A DNA stretch of 49,750 bases from Ignavibacteriota bacterium (GCA_026390735.1 JAPLFJ010000057.1:1-49750); one strand, 5' to 3'. Positions 9,237 through 18,345 are shown, counted from the first letter of the stretch. Notes: generated from the sequence alone by a model not told the origin. Numbers and translations are program-made.

Positions 9237-9482
9237 TTAAATGTTATCTAAATTATTCAATAAGTAATTTGTGTTTTTAATCTTCTTTAATTTCATCTCA
9301 TATATCATTGCATCAGACCTCGTTTTAAATTCTTTGGAATAAATTATTCCCCATGGTCCTTTGCCCTTTGTAGACTTACTTTGATTTGTGTTGTGTTCTT
9401 TTAACCTCTTATCAAGGTTTTCGGTATGGCCGATATATAATCTTCCATTCTTTATTGATTTTAATATGTAAGTATAATACAT
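9237..9482 (-). CDS. Small GIY-YIG nuclease domain protein (UPF0213/YhbQ-like)
   Basis: 81 residues from the ATG at 9482 (MYYTYILKS); an in-frame TTG at 9491 lies inside repeat B. The whole protein is one GIY-YIG domain. YYTYILKS and RLYIGHTENLDKRLKEHN give the GIY and YIG strands plus the Arg helix, and the Glu of YEMKLKKIKN near residue 65 is the expected metal ligand. Stand-alone GIY-YIG genes of this type are common in Bacteroidota, frequently beside tRNA genes; their role is unsettled (DNA repair, homing or selfish spread). Here it is flanked by 37-bp direct repeats that end in tRNA sequence. Confidence 0.88.
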   Translation of the reverse strand: MYYTYILKSIKNGRLYIGHTENLDKRLKEHNTNQSKSTKGKGPWGIIYSKEFKTRSDAMIYEMKLKKIKNTNYLLNNLDNI

Positions 9483-9486
9483 AAAT

Positions 9487-9523
9487 GACAAAACCCTCTT
9501 TATGAGGGTTTTTGTCGGGATGA
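9487..9523. repeat. 37-bp direct repeat B
   Basis: Identical to 9152-9188. It carries the terminator hairpin (9490-9512) that probably served the original tRNA-Pro gene, and it runs into the left attachment core. Confidence 0.85.
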
Positions 9524-9556
9524 CTGGATTCGAACCAGCGACCTCTTCGTCCCGAA
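9514..9556. other. Left attachment site: tRNA-Pro 3'-half fragment
   Basis: 43 bp identical to 49577-49619, covering discriminator, 3' acceptor strand, T arm, variable loop and 3' anticodon arm through GTCCCGAA. The 5' half of a tRNA does not follow, so this is a displaced fragment and not a gene. The adjacent terminator (9490-9512) fits the original downstream side of the tRNA. Confidence 0.9.
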
Positions 9557-9660
9557 TGATGATATAACCATTTATATGTTTTCAAGATAATATACTCATA
9601 GTGCCTGTAAAGGCTTATTAATAGTGGGTTTTCAGAGTATCCCATTTTATTTTCCACGTT

Positions 9661-9687
9661 ATTACAAAAAACAAAACAGGCTGTAAA
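9661..9687. repeat. 27-bp repeat matching the sequence beyond the right tRNA
   Basis: ATTACAAAAAACAAAACA plus a further GCTG match 49724-49750 at 25 of 27 positions. It starts exactly 147 bp after the left core start, as the right copy does after the right core start. Confidence 0.7.
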
Positions 9688-9692
9688 GCGGT

Positions 9693-9738
9693 CTGAATTG
9701 ACCTGAATTGACCTGCAACTGCAGAAAAACTGCAGAAA
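9693..9738. repeat. Short direct repeats near the left end of the island
   Basis: CTGAATTGAC occurs twice in tandem (9693-9702, 9703-9712), followed by two tandem copies of AACTGCAGAAA (9717-9727, 9728-9738). Direct repeats of one helical turn near an attachment core are typical of recombinase or excisionase arm-binding sites; that role is inferred here. Confidence 0.55.
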
Positions 9739-9778
9739 AATTATGACCCAATCCTACTAGACCAGTCCAAGTATAACT

Positions 9779-9955
9779 TCACTTCTTAATATAAGCATTC
9801 AACCCAATCACTACAGGTTTTCCATCAACGATGCATTCTGTAACTACATTCCCATGAGTAGTTGCAACGACTAAAGTTTTCCCTGATGCACTTGGGGTTG
9901 GTTCTTGTAAATCAATAACGATGGTTAACTTTCCGTTTTCTATTTTAACGTCCAT
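9779..9955 (-). CDS. Small conserved-looking protein of unknown function (58 aa)
   Basis: The frame runs from ATG at 9955 to TGA at 9779. The product begins MDVKIENGKLTIVIDLQEP and ends VIGLNAYIKK. Alternating hydrophobic residues (LTIVIDL, TLVVATT, VVTECIVDG, PVVIGLNAYI) suggest a compact all-beta fold. No signal peptide or catalytic motif is visible. The clean open frame and strand pattern suggest a real gene in the left end of the island, but I cannot name a family with confidence. Confidence 0.6.
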   Translation of the reverse strand: MDVKIENGKLTIVIDLQEPTPSASGKTLVVATTHGNVVTECIVDGKPVVIGLNAYIKK

Positions 9956-10111
9956 TGTTTTTTCTTGTTTAGTTTTGGTAAGTTGAAGGAATTGGTTAAT
10001 AAAAGCAAGTTATTATTACAATTATGGATTTTAAAGAATCGTATGATATTACTATCTCCCCTATCCTTCCCACAAAATCAACCATACGTTTTCTCGAAGG
10101 TAATTTATCAC

Positions 10112-10163
10112 AAAAAGGGGGCGTTGTCTATTCCAAAATACCATACTCGCGCGCTCCCTTTTT
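10112..10163. terminator. Long inverted repeat downstream of the 1580-aa gene
   Basis: AAAAAGGGGGCG (10112-10123) pairs with CGCTCCCTTTTT (about 10152-10163), with A- and T-runs on both sides. It lies between two leftward genes and could terminate the large gene ending at 10263. I see no supported gene in the rest of 9956-10262. Confidence 0.5.
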
Positions 10164-10262
10164 TCTGTTAATGGGTGTTATCATATCTATGAGACTTTGG
10201 GAAATGTTTTATTGTTAAATACTGGTTGTTGGTGTTGCTTCTTGATGAGTTAAAATGTATTA

Positions 10263-13200
10263 CTATTTCAGAAGCACTAACTTCTTTACAGCGATAAAGT
10301 CTTTTCCTTCGTTTACTATTATACGAGCGAAATATATACCGCTTGCTAAATATGAACCGTTAAATTCTATTAAATATTTACCAGCTGTCTTAAATTCATT
10401 GTTAACGAGTGTTTTTACTTCTCTTCCGAGTATATCATAAATAACAAGTTTCACTTTTGCATCTCTTGGAATATCATAAGCTATCTTCGTTGAAGGATTA
10501 AATGGGTTTGGATAGTTTTGATAAAGTGCATAAGTAGTCGGAATAAGATTGTTTTTTGAATCATCTTTATTACCTTTTCCGATTCCAAATACTTTCTTTA
10601 TATCACTGTTAATAATTGCAGTGTGAGTTACTACAGTATTTGGTTTTTTTAGCTTTACTAATTCTTTTATTTGTTTCATCGTAGCAAGTTCTTTTACCGC
10701 ATCATTCTTTTCTGTTTTGTTCTTTGTTGTTTCAATCGTCTTTTCAAGAGTTTTCACTTTCGCTTCCTGAAAACTCTTATCGTCCTTTGTAACGTTCTTT
10801 ATTTTCTCATAGAATGTTTTTGTGATTTGTTCTATTGATGTTTTATTTGAATTTGTGTTTTTAGTTTTATTTGTGTTTATGCTTGTATTTATATCACTCT
10901 TTGTCATTCGGCTTAGAAGTGTATCAGCAGGTGTACTTAATTCTTCCGTTTGCTGTTCTAAATCGCCTTTGTAACTACCGCCTGAACCCATTAGTAAATA
11001 AGTAGCAGCATAGTCCCAAGATGCAACAAGTCCTTCGTAGGTGTAAGGGTTTTGTGTCATAATGTATTGAAATCCATCGAGTGCTGATTGATACTGTCCG
11101 AGTTTTACTTTGCACTTCTGTATAAAGTAAAATGCACGTTTAACGAGACCGGGGTTTTGTGTATTTGTTGCAATAATGTACTCAAGAAATGTTTTAGTTA
11201 TTCCTATTTTAGTACTATCAAGGTTTAATGAAGCCATGTAAAGTTTTTGAACCATACCTATGGTTTCAAGACTATCTGGATATTGGTTTAAAAGTTGTTT
11301 TGCTTTCTCTTCTACTGTTAGATAGTTTCTCTTTCTAAGATTTATGTTAATAGTATCTTTTACACTCTTATAAATATTTTCTTCGATGTTTAATGATTTA
11401 TTGGGATTAAATCCGCCTCCTGCACCGCCTGATGTTCTGAATATTGTATCCTGATATCCACTTGTTTCAAAAAGTGCAAAATCTATGGGACGTGTAAGTT
11501 TACAACTGTAATCAGTAAAAACAAAATTAACAGGATCAGACGAACCATCCCAAACAACTGAATGTGTTGCATCGATATTTGTTATGCTGTCTTTATGGAA
11601 ACAATTCTTCACTGCATTGACATATAGCATGGGAATACCACTCTTAGTTCCTGTAAAATGTTTTGAATTATCAATGTCACTTATATCAAAATCATTCTGC
11701 CCTTTGTCTATATTGAAGGATGAATTGATTGAATAAATATTACTTGACGAAGTACCATTATTTTTAATATAATTGTAACCGCCAAGATATAAACCTGAAA
11801 TTGGACTCAGAGATATTTCACTACCAGCTGAGCATTCAATTCCTTTTGAATCATTATTACCGAGAATTATATTCCCGTATAAATCAATTACAGAACCCAT
11901 TGAATTTATTGTGGTTTCGTAATTCACAAACGTACTGTTCTTTACAGCACCTCCTGTTACTCCAATTAATCTTACTGCAAATGAGTTTTCATTCCCTGTA
12001 CTGAAGTTACACCAGTCTATTATCACAGGAAGTGAACAAGAAGCATTTGATGTTATGCTGATTGCATCATAACCGCTTGTTCCCATATTAAAATTACATT
12101 CGCTTACGTTAAAAGTAGCGGGTTCATCAGTATTCTCAGTGAATACAGCCTGAATTGCACCTGCATTAGTTCCCATGTTAAAAGTACTTCTTTTGATATT
12201 AATGTTGTTGCAGTTTGATATTAATACTGCTTTTGCAGTATCGTTAGCAGTTATTTTGCTTAAGTTTGTGTTGTATATTCCTATGGAAGCACAATTTGAA
12301 AGAACTAAACCCCTCCAGGTGTTTGCATTATTGTCTTTTCCAACAAGATTAACAGAGTTTGTATTTGCATCTGATCCGCATGTGAAGTTTCCTCCGTTCA
12401 TTTCAATACCTGCTGTATCTGTGAATGTTATTGTTGCTCCAGAGGATATTGTTAAATTATAACCATTACTGTAAATCATACCGTCACAATTGATGCTGCT
12501 GCCTATAGTTTCATCAGCAACGAGTGTTCCACCGCCAAATACAACAGGAGCTATTTTATACAATTTTCCTTCACCCGGCATATACCAGCCGAGGTCAAGA
12601 GTTGACCAAGTGCTTTTGTCAAAAGTTAAAACTGTTGAATTATCTAAAAGGTCTATTATTTTCCAGTTTTTGTAATTTGCGAACTCCGAGGAGTTTGCAT
12701 CAAACCTTATTCTTATATCTCGTCTTCCTCCGCGCTTGTCTTCTGTGGTGCTGTCTTTAAATGGCGAGCATCTTCTGTTAACAATCATAAAATATTTATC
12801 AATATCACTTGCACTTATTTGAAATGTTGAAGCCTGTATATATCTATCATCATTGCATTCGTATGTTAAACCTGCCGGCAGATTACCACCCGGGTTTTGT
12901 GATACACAAGGCGGCTCTCCAGAACCCGGTTTATAAGTTATAATATTATTAAAATAGGTTTTAGATAGAAAATCGTTTCGCTCATTTTCAAAGTTATAAA
13001 TTACAGAATTTGTATTCGCGTAATCGAATTTCAATAATAGTGGTCCCCACTTCTCACCAATTCTATTACTAATATCCTGAATCGTTTTCCATTTATACTT
13101 ATCCTGTTTGTAAAAATTCTTTTGTCTTAAGTTTAAATTAAAATCGACTATACCTGTTCCATAATCATTTCCATTTACAAATGAATTATATGAGAAATAC

Positions 13201-15005
13201 AAAAAACCTTTAGCGCCATAAGATACCGCTACGTTAGTCATCATATCCATTTCCTCGTTTGTAGGTTCACGTCTGACTTCACCTTGTCTGTACCACTGAT
13301 GTGCCTGCGGCATAAATATAAAAGGAATGTTTGCAAGTTTTGATAGAGAATCACAAAGTTTCATTTTATACCTGAAATTGCCTCTGTCCTGATATAATAT
13401 ATCGCATTTAGGGTCTTCATCGGAATAACCATTTTCCAAGTCATACGGTTTATAGTTCAGATTGTCCTGAAGCCAGGTATCATATTCTGCAGGAGATATC
13501 GCTTTTGCGAGTATACTATCGTTTCCGTCAGTAATCGGTAATGTGTTTGGTATTCTACTGTACATTTGTGTGATTGGTGTTTGACCGTAGCATGCCGTCA
13601 TTGGATAACTTTCAGCAAATACCTGTGTGAAGCCGACTTTCTGAATATAGTGCTCGTTCAAGAATTTGGCATTTTCAATCCTGGTTCTATCTTTCCATGG
13701 AACATGGACTGATATAATGTTTGTCAAATCCTGAACTAAATCAATCTGATTGCTGGAATATGCTTTTAGCTTTGAATTTACATAAGCCATACAGGGGAGA
13801 TTGTTGAACTCAACCAATTCTATGTAGTATTTCATAAACATTGGCTCGTTTACTTTTCCAATTTGTTCGACTTCGTTTTTTATCCATTGAAATTCAGGAA
13901 AGTTAGGGTCATCATAGTACCCTTTAAATAATTTATCCGCCACATCATTATCAACTCTTACGTAATCAATCCACATATCACAATTGCCATACCAGTAAAC
14001 CTGTATGTCGGCATTGTTCATCTTTGGGTCAGTGTTATCTATTCCACGGGCCAAATACTGCCAACTTGTACCCCAGTTGCCGGGGATAGTGAGATTAGTA
14101 TCTAATGGAAGATTAAATTCTTCTTTGTAGCTTCCATTATATGGATTTTGAATGTTGCCAAAATATTTTCCGGTAATTACAACATCCTTTAAAATTACAG
14201 AATTATCCTCTCCTATTACAATTACTCTGCAAACTGGGGTTTCAGGGTTTGTTATTGGGAAATTTTGAGGTATCTTTATTTTAGGTTTTATTAACCAGTT
14301 GCAATATTTATCTCCCTGCCAGGCATTACCGTCATTTTTATCAATTTCCTTGCATTGCTCTGTATTTGCACGAAGACCGCTTACTACAAAACCAGGATTA
14401 TCCTGAGTTGCATTCATCGGCATTGTTCTGCAATGCATCACATTTACACCGTTATCAGGTTCGGGAGTTCCTGTCTCGTGATTATTAAAAGCATAAAACC
14501 ATAAATCATCGCTTGGTAATATAGGTTCGCATTGATAATCGCTTCTCTGTCCGTAGCATAAATATTCTATCTTTGGCCGCATAGTAACTAATCTCATATT
14601 AGGGTGAGTACTCTGTATTGCTGCTACCCTATCGTTTACTGCACCTTTATAATCATCAACAGGTAGTAATGTTTTATCATTATCTATTGAGGGGAATCCA
14701 CAGTTTGAATCCCAAATCATTCTGGGATATGGTTTGCCGTTAACTTCATCATACGCTAAATTATACATATGCCACAGATTAAACCCGAGTGAATCTAAAT
14801 TTCTATATTGATTCTCACATCCTACTCCAGAGTGAACAGCTCCGATATAAAACCGCTCGAGCCATCTGTTAGGAGAATTTTCCTGTGGTGAAGTATTTTG
14901 CGGCGTTTCATTCTTTGCATTTGTTTTTGTATTACTTCGATTTATAACAAAACCCATTATTGCAGAAAGCATAAGTAATGTTATTATCAAAATTTTTGAT
15001 TTCAT
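10263..15005 (-). CDS. Very large T9SS-exported protein with beta-helix and TPR-like regions
   Basis: 1580 residues starting MKSKILIITLLMLSAIMGFVI, a signal peptide/anchor. Residues ~50-800 form a large globular region I cannot assign; segments such as VSYGAKGFLYFSYNSF resemble the barrel regions of glycoside-hydrolase-like proteins, but I see no certain catalytic pair. Residues ~850-1150 show short repeats (ISSGATITFTDTAGIEM, WRGLVLSNCASIGIYN, CNNINIKRSTFNMG) typical of a right-handed parallel beta-helix. Residues ~1200-1350 look TPR-like (QLLNQYPDSLETIG, GQYQSALDGFQYIM). A charged coiled region follows, then a T9SS sorting domain (YQNYPNPFNPSTKIAY ... KKLVLLK). It is island cargo, probably surface displayed. 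Confidence 0.85.
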   Translation of the reverse strand: MKSKILIITLLMLSAIMGFVINRSNTKTNAKNETPQNTSPQENSPNRWLERFYIGAVHSGVGCENQYRNLDSLGFNLWHMYNLAYDEVNGKPYPRMIWDSNCGFPSIDNDKTLLPVDDYKGAVNDRVAAIQSTHPNMRLVTMRPKIEYLCYGQRSDYQCEPILPSDDLWFYAFNNHETGTPEPDNGVNVMHCRTMPMNATQDNPGFVVSGLRANTEQCKEIDKNDGNAWQGDKYCNWLIKPKIKIPQNFPITNPETPVCRVIVIGEDNSVILKDVVITGKYFGNIQNPYNGSYKEEFNLPLDTNLTIPGNWGTSWQYLARGIDNTDPKMNNADIQVYWYGNCDMWIDYVRVDNDVADKLFKGYYDDPNFPEFQWIKNEVEQIGKVNEPMFMKYYIELVEFNNLPCMAYVNSKLKAYSSNQIDLVQDLTNIISVHVPWKDRTRIENAKFLNEHYIQKVGFTQVFAESYPMTACYGQTPITQMYSRIPNTLPITDGNDSILAKAISPAEYDTWLQDNLNYKPYDLENGYSDEDPKCDILYQDRGNFRYKMKLCDSLSKLANIPFIFMPQAHQWYRQGEVRREPTNEEMDMMTNVAVSYGAKGFLYFSYNSFVNGNDYGTGIVDFNLNLRQKNFYKQDKYKWKTIQDISNRIGEKWGPLLLKFDYANTNSVIYNFENERNDFLSKTYFNNIITYKPGSGEPPCVSQNPGGNLPAGLTYECNDDRYIQASTFQISASDIDKYFMIVNRRCSPFKDSTTEDKRGGRRDIRIRFDANSSEFANYKNWKIIDLLDNSTVLTFDKSTWSTLDLGWYMPGEGKLYKIAPVVFGGGTLVADETIGSSINCDGMIYSNGYNLTISSGATITFTDTAGIEMNGGNFTCGSDANTNSVNLVGKDNNANTWRGLVLSNCASIGIYNTNLSKITANDTAKAVLISNCNNINIKRSTFNMGTNAGAIQAVFTENTDEPATFNVSECNFNMGTSGYDAISITSNASCSLPVIIDWCNFSTGNENSFAVRLIGVTGGAVKNSTFVNYETTINSMGSVIDLYGNIILGNNDSKGIECSAGSEISLSPISGLYLGGYNYIKNNGTSSSNIYSINSSFNIDKGQNDFDISDIDNSKHFTGTKSGIPMLYVNAVKNCFHKDSITNIDATHSVVWDGSSDPVNFVFTDYSCKLTRPIDFALFETSGYQDTIFRTSGGAGGGFNPNKSLNIEENIYKSVKDTININLRKRNYLTVEEKAKQLLNQYPDSLETIGMVQKLYMASLNLDSTKIGITKTFLEYIIATNTQNPGLVKRAFYFIQKCKVKLGQYQSALDGFQYIMTQNPYTYEGLVASWDYAATYLLMGSGGSYKGDLEQQTEELSTPADTLLSRMTKSDINTSINTNKTKNTNSNKTSIEQITKTFYEKIKNVTKDDKSFQEAKVKTLEKTIETTKNKTEKNDAVKELATMKQIKELVKLKKPNTVVTHTAIINSDIKKVFGIGKGNKDDSKNNLIPTTYALYQNYPNPFNPSTKIAYDIPRDAKVKLVIYDILGREVKTLVNNEFKTAGKYLIEFNGSYLASGIYFARIIVNEGKDFIAVKKLVLLK

Positions 15006-15120
15006 TTCTTTTACTCCTCTAAATGTTTTAAAATTTTCAAAATTGTTTTAATGTATAATCAATATATAAAATAATTCTATTTAAATTTCTAAGCTTTTTC
15101 CTTCTCACTTACTTACTTTC

Positions 15121-16458
15121 TCACTTAATAAGCATTGCTTTCTTTGTATCTATAATTTTCCCGTCAACTATCAATGAATAGAAATACATCCCGCTTGGTA
15201 ATTTATTGGCTTCGAATGTAGTCTCATAAGTCCCTGGAAATATTCTTTCATTTAATAATATGGCTACTTCTTTTCCCGTAATATCAAAAACTTTAATATT
15301 TATATCCGCACTCTTTAATATATTAAATTTAATTTTTGTTATTGGATTGAACGGGTTTGGATAATTCTGATACAACTTATAGTTTTTTGGTAGTTCGGTA
15401 GCAATTTGTGTTATTGAGGAAAGAAATGTAGTATCACCGCCGGTGGTTGTGTGGATACCTCTGTTAACTGTACTATTTAGTGTATATCCCCAGCCAATGT
15501 TTTTATTAATAAATGATATATAATTATAAAGAGGAACATTAAGTGTGGTATCAGGTATCTGATAATACCAATTGTTTCCGCCATTTGTGGTTCTGTATAA
15601 AACACCTCTATACTGTAAATTAGGAAATATAACTGATGAATATCCTCCCCAAAGAGAATCTTTATTTATAACCGAGAAATTTCTCATTCCCCAAACTATC
15701 TGGTGGCCAGGGATACCAGTTGGAAGCGTTTGCTGTATCCACGTTAATCCTCCGTCAGTTGTTTTCTTTATATAATCCTTTGCCCTCCATCCCGTTAGAC
15801 TATCAATAAATTTCATATCATAAAATCCCTGACCTGAAACGACAGTAAACCAGCTATCTCCACCATCTGTAGTTTTCCGTAAATTATTTGTACCTGTGTT
15901 GTCAACTATAAACCCAATCCTTGCATTATACATATATATCTTATCAGGATTTCCACTACCCGATGGTTGCTGTGTCCAGTTTAGCCCACCGTTTGTTGTG
16001 CGGAATACGCCGCCGGTCATGGATTCAGAACTGATAATCCAAATTGTGTCTTCGTTAAGTACATACAAATTTTCGGGTGAGATTGGGGGAGCTGTTACCT
16101 GATTCCAATTGAATCCTCCATTTGTCGTTTTAAATAAATAAGCCCCAACTGCATATCCGGTGTTTATATTTATAAATTGTATTTTAACCATTGCTAAGAA
16201 ACTTCTATAAAGGATCGTCCAATTATCTCCACCGTTAGTTGTTTTTAATATATAACTTGAATCTGATGTTTGCCGTGCAACAGCCAATCCATTTAGACTA
16301 TCAAGAAATATTATATCATTAATTTGCTTTCCATTAAGATTCGGCAACGTCTGCAAATACCATCCTGACGGAGGACTATCAGTGAAGTTAAATCCGAGGA
16401 AGAAAAGAAGAACACTTAAGTAAAATAAAATATTTAAAAACGTATTTTGTATTTTCAT
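15121..16458 (-). CDS. T9SS-exported YCF48/BNR-type propeller protein
   Basis: 445 residues from ATG at 16458 (MKIQNTFLNILFYLSVLLFF, a good signal peptide); a TTG at 16482 would add eight residues. Repeats LKTTNGGDNWTILY, FKTTNGGFNWNQV, FRTTNGGLNWTQQ, RKTTDGGDSWFTV and KKTTDGGLTWIQQ mark a six- or seven-bladed propeller. The C-terminal domain (YQNYPNPFNPITKIKF ... KKAMLIK) is a T9SS sorting signal. It has the same architecture as the chromosomal propeller at 7781 but lies inside the island, 115 bp upstream of the larger cargo gene in the same direction. Confidence 0.87.
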   Translation of the reverse strand: MKIQNTFLNILFYLSVLLFFLGFNFTDSPPSGWYLQTLPNLNGKQINDIIFLDSLNGLAVARQTSDSSYILKTTNGGDNWTILYRSFLAMVKIQFININTGYAVGAYLFKTTNGGFNWNQVTAPPISPENLYVLNEDTIWIISSESMTGGVFRTTNGGLNWTQQPSGSGNPDKIYMYNARIGFIVDNTGTNNLRKTTDGGDSWFTVVSGQGFYDMKFIDSLTGWRAKDYIKKTTDGGLTWIQQTLPTGIPGHQIVWGMRNFSVINKDSLWGGYSSVIFPNLQYRGVLYRTTNGGNNWYYQIPDTTLNVPLYNYISFINKNIGWGYTLNSTVNRGIHTTTGGDTTFLSSITQIATELPKNYKLYQNYPNPFNPITKIKFNILKSADINIKVFDITGKEVAILLNERIFPGTYETTFEANKLPSGMYFYSLIVDGKIIDTKKAMLIK

Positions 16459-16482
16459 AATATATATGATTAAATTTTTCAA

Positions 16483-16796
16483 TTACTCTTATGAAAGTAA
16501 ACATTTGATTAAAAATACAGATTTATTTCTTAACTTTAAATCTAACATTCAACATAGCTTTATTACATAAGCGAAATATACTCCGTTTGTCTTTAGACAA
16601 CATTAATGAATATTTAATTCTATGGTCCGTTTATCATACCACACTCCTTATATAATTTATTAAATACACGTTTATATTTGTATTTTTATAGAATATTCTT
16701 GTAGTAATAAATAAACCTTTATCGAACGCACTTTGATTTCATTTGAACTCCATATATAATGTTTCTTACAAAACGTTTTTGCATCATGTATAATTA
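16483..16796. other. Intergenic stretch without a recognisable gene
   Basis: About 310 AT-rich bases between two leftward genes. It should contain the promoter of the propeller gene ending at 15121, but I cannot point to a convincing -33/-7 pair. No hairpin or repeat stands out. Confidence 0.4.
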
Positions 16797-17090
16797 TTAA
16801 TATATTTCAAGCTTCTCCGACACCGCTTGCCAGAACTGAGTTCTAAGTCTTGGATGCGGTATCTCACGCAACGATTTATAGATAGCGTTTGTAATTCTTT
16901 CTCTCGGGAGTTTTGGATAGAACTCCAGTATAGCCTGAATAATGTACGAGATTTCATACATCTCTTCGCACAATACAAAGTTAGAATTGAAACGCGACTT
17001 GTGCTTTTCATCTATTTTATCCCAGTACATTTTATTATCTGTTACCCTGTAGTTCGGTAACTTCTGATTTCCCGTTTGTGTTAACATCAT
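16797..17090 (-). CDS. Hypothetical protein (97 aa)
   Basis: The product starts MMLTQTGNQKLPNYRV; the second Met (17087) is an equally good start. It is hydrophilic and predicted mainly helical in its second half (YEISYIIQAILEFYPKLPRERITNAIYKSLREI). No family is recognised. It sits 37 bp downstream of another leftward hypothetical gene, and the pair probably forms a short operon transcribed away from the ubiquitin-like operon. Confidence 0.6.
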   Translation of the reverse strand: MMLTQTGNQKLPNYRVTDNKMYWDKIDEKHKSRFNSNFVLCEEMYEISYIIQAILEFYPKLPRERITNAIYKSLREIPHPRLRTQFWQAVSEKLEIY

Positions 17091-17127
17091 TTTTATTACC
17101 CCTTATATTATAATTTATATTTTATAT

Positions 17128-17517
17128 TTATTGTATTACAGCATTTTGTGAAAACCCAAATATCAGACTTTTCATCATCGGTGATATATTTAAGTTTTTC
17201 AATAATTGCTTTTCGAGCCTGTTGTCCTTATCAACGCGTACATCTTTTACATTATTGTTATTAAGTATTGCATAGCCGTCAAATACCTCTATGTTTGTAT
17301 TCGATGATATCTCCATAACACATCCACCGTAAAATCTATTTGTATCTTTATTTGTCATTATATTTGAACATGCCGGAATCGATTCATAAATCTCCATTAC
17401 CATTTTTGCTTCTTTGTCATTTAATTCTGAAACAGGGTTGCAATTCAAACTACTCAGCAAAGCTTTCACTTTCATAATTGGTTCACTGAATAAAGAATTT
17501 TTCGCTTTAGATTTCAA
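17128..17517 (-). CDS. Hypothetical protein (129 aa)
   Basis: The product begins MKSKAKNSLFSEPIMKVKAL. It contains a helical segment (NDKEAKMVMEIYESIPAC), a beta-rich middle (FYGGCVMEISSNTNIEVFDGYAI) and a hydrophilic C-terminus. No domain is recognised and there is no signal peptide. It is divergent from the ubiquitin-like operon across a 330-bp intergenic region, so the two units may share regulation. Confidence 0.6.
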   Translation of the reverse strand: MKSKAKNSLFSEPIMKVKALLSSLNCNPVSELNDKEAKMVMEIYESIPACSNIMTNKDTNRFYGGCVMEISSNTNIEVFDGYAILNNNNVKDVRVDKDNRLEKQLLKNLNISPMMKSLIFGFSQNAVIQ

Positions 17518-17782
17518 CCCTACTTAATTAAATTTAAAGAGCAAAAATAGAGATTTGTCAACTATTACACAAATTTTTATTCGGTGGAAAGTACGGTTTT
17601 AGAATCATTTGTTTTTTTATGGAGTTGGTAGTTATTGCGTTTTTGGAGTGTTTTATAGGTTTTAAGGCTGTTTTTTCGATATTCAAATGTATGAGATAAA
17701 TGATTAAAAGTTTTTTTGTAAATGGGGATTTTAATGTTACTTGGAGAAATATTTCATAACATTTGTATAATTATATGAAAAA

Positions 17783-17811
17783 ACACTAACAGTGTATATT
17801 TCTGGTATAAT
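17783..17811 (+). promoter_or_regulatory. Candidate promoter and operator of the ubiquitin-like operon
   Basis: TATAAT at 17806-17811 lies 40 bp upstream of the first gene. The inverted repeat ACACT-AAC-AGTGT (17783-17795) occupies the -35 position and no good -35 hexamer is visible, as in a regulated promoter. The first gene encodes a ribbon-helix-helix-like protein, so autorepression at this site is a reasonable inference. GGAG at 17841-17844 is the ribosome-binding site. Confidence 0.5.
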
Positions 17812-17851
17812 ATCTATGTAGACAAACAACTAATTAAAAAGGAGTTTAAAA

Positions 17852-18049
17852 ATGTATTCACCAAAGATTTCAGAAGAATTAATCTCACCGCTCTACCACC
17901 AAGCAAAGGCCCGAGGTATACCAATGACGCGTTTAGTAAACGAAATACTCTCTTCACATTTGTCACTGGAATTAGCACCCGACAAATGCGCTGAGAACAA
18001 ATCATTGGAGGTTTACTCTTCCGATGCCCAGAACAAGGAGGCGAGTTGA
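17852..18049 (+). CDS. Ribbon-helix-helix-like small regulator
   Basis: 65 residues with an AAGGAG ribosome-binding site ending eight bases before the ATG. Residues 4-37 (PKISEELISPLYHQAKARG then IPMTRLVNEILSSHL) fit the beta-helix-helix pattern of CopG/Arc-type DNA-binding proteins. The tail is acidic and polar. It is the first gene of the ubiquitin-like operon and its stop overlaps the next start (TTGA). The likely role is local transcription control through the palindrome upstream; this is inferred from fold and position. Confidence 0.7.
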   Translation: MYSPKISEELISPLYHQAKARGIPMTRLVNEILSSHLSLELAPDKCAENKSLEVYSSDAQNKEAS

Positions 18050-18345
18050 ACAAGTACTTTGTAAAAATTCCGTACAACTATTCAAGGTACGGAACATTAA
18101 GCTGCTTTGTTTATGCTGAAGATTCCGAAGAAGCTGAAGATATTGCGACGGACTACAACAATCGCCACTCAGAAGATTTTGACGATGGCGACAACGATGG
18201 AGATACTGAGTATGATTTTTCGGAAATGTCAGTTGAACTCGACGAAGAGGATGTTGATTCTCTAGATGGAAGCAACAATGAATCCTCTATTAACCTAGCA
18301 ATGCAACTACCTTGTAGATATATCAATGATTTAGTACTACTCTAA
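18046..18345 (+). CDS. Small acidic protein in the ubiquitin-like operon
   Basis: The start is TTG at 18046 with a strong AAGGAGG at 18036-18041, and it overlaps the preceding stop, implying translational coupling. 99 residues: an N-terminal strand-helix segment (YFVKIPYNYSRYGTLSCFVYA, EDSEEAEDIATDYNN), a very acidic middle (residues ~42-72, mostly Asp/Glu), and a polar C-terminus. No family is recognised. It could be a substrate, adaptor or inhibitor for the conjugation enzymes encoded downstream; only its conserved-looking position in the operon supports that. Confidence 0.65.
   Translation: MNKYFVKIPYNYSRYGTLSCFVYAEDSEEAEDIATDYNNRHSEDFDDGDNDGDTEYDFSEMSVELDEEDVDSLDGSNNESSINLAMQLPCRYINDLVLL

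Noticed and set aside
9412-9657. Leftward 81-codon frame reading through the tRNA fragment (contains GRRGRWFESS)
   Set aside because: That peptide is the translation of a tRNA T arm. The frame overlaps the real GIY-YIG gene and the attachment core, so it is not a gene.
10024-10218. Rightward frames of about 65 codons in the gap before the large T9SS gene
   Set aside because: They overlap a terminator-like inverted repeat, are full of low-complexity residues and have no domain or operon context.
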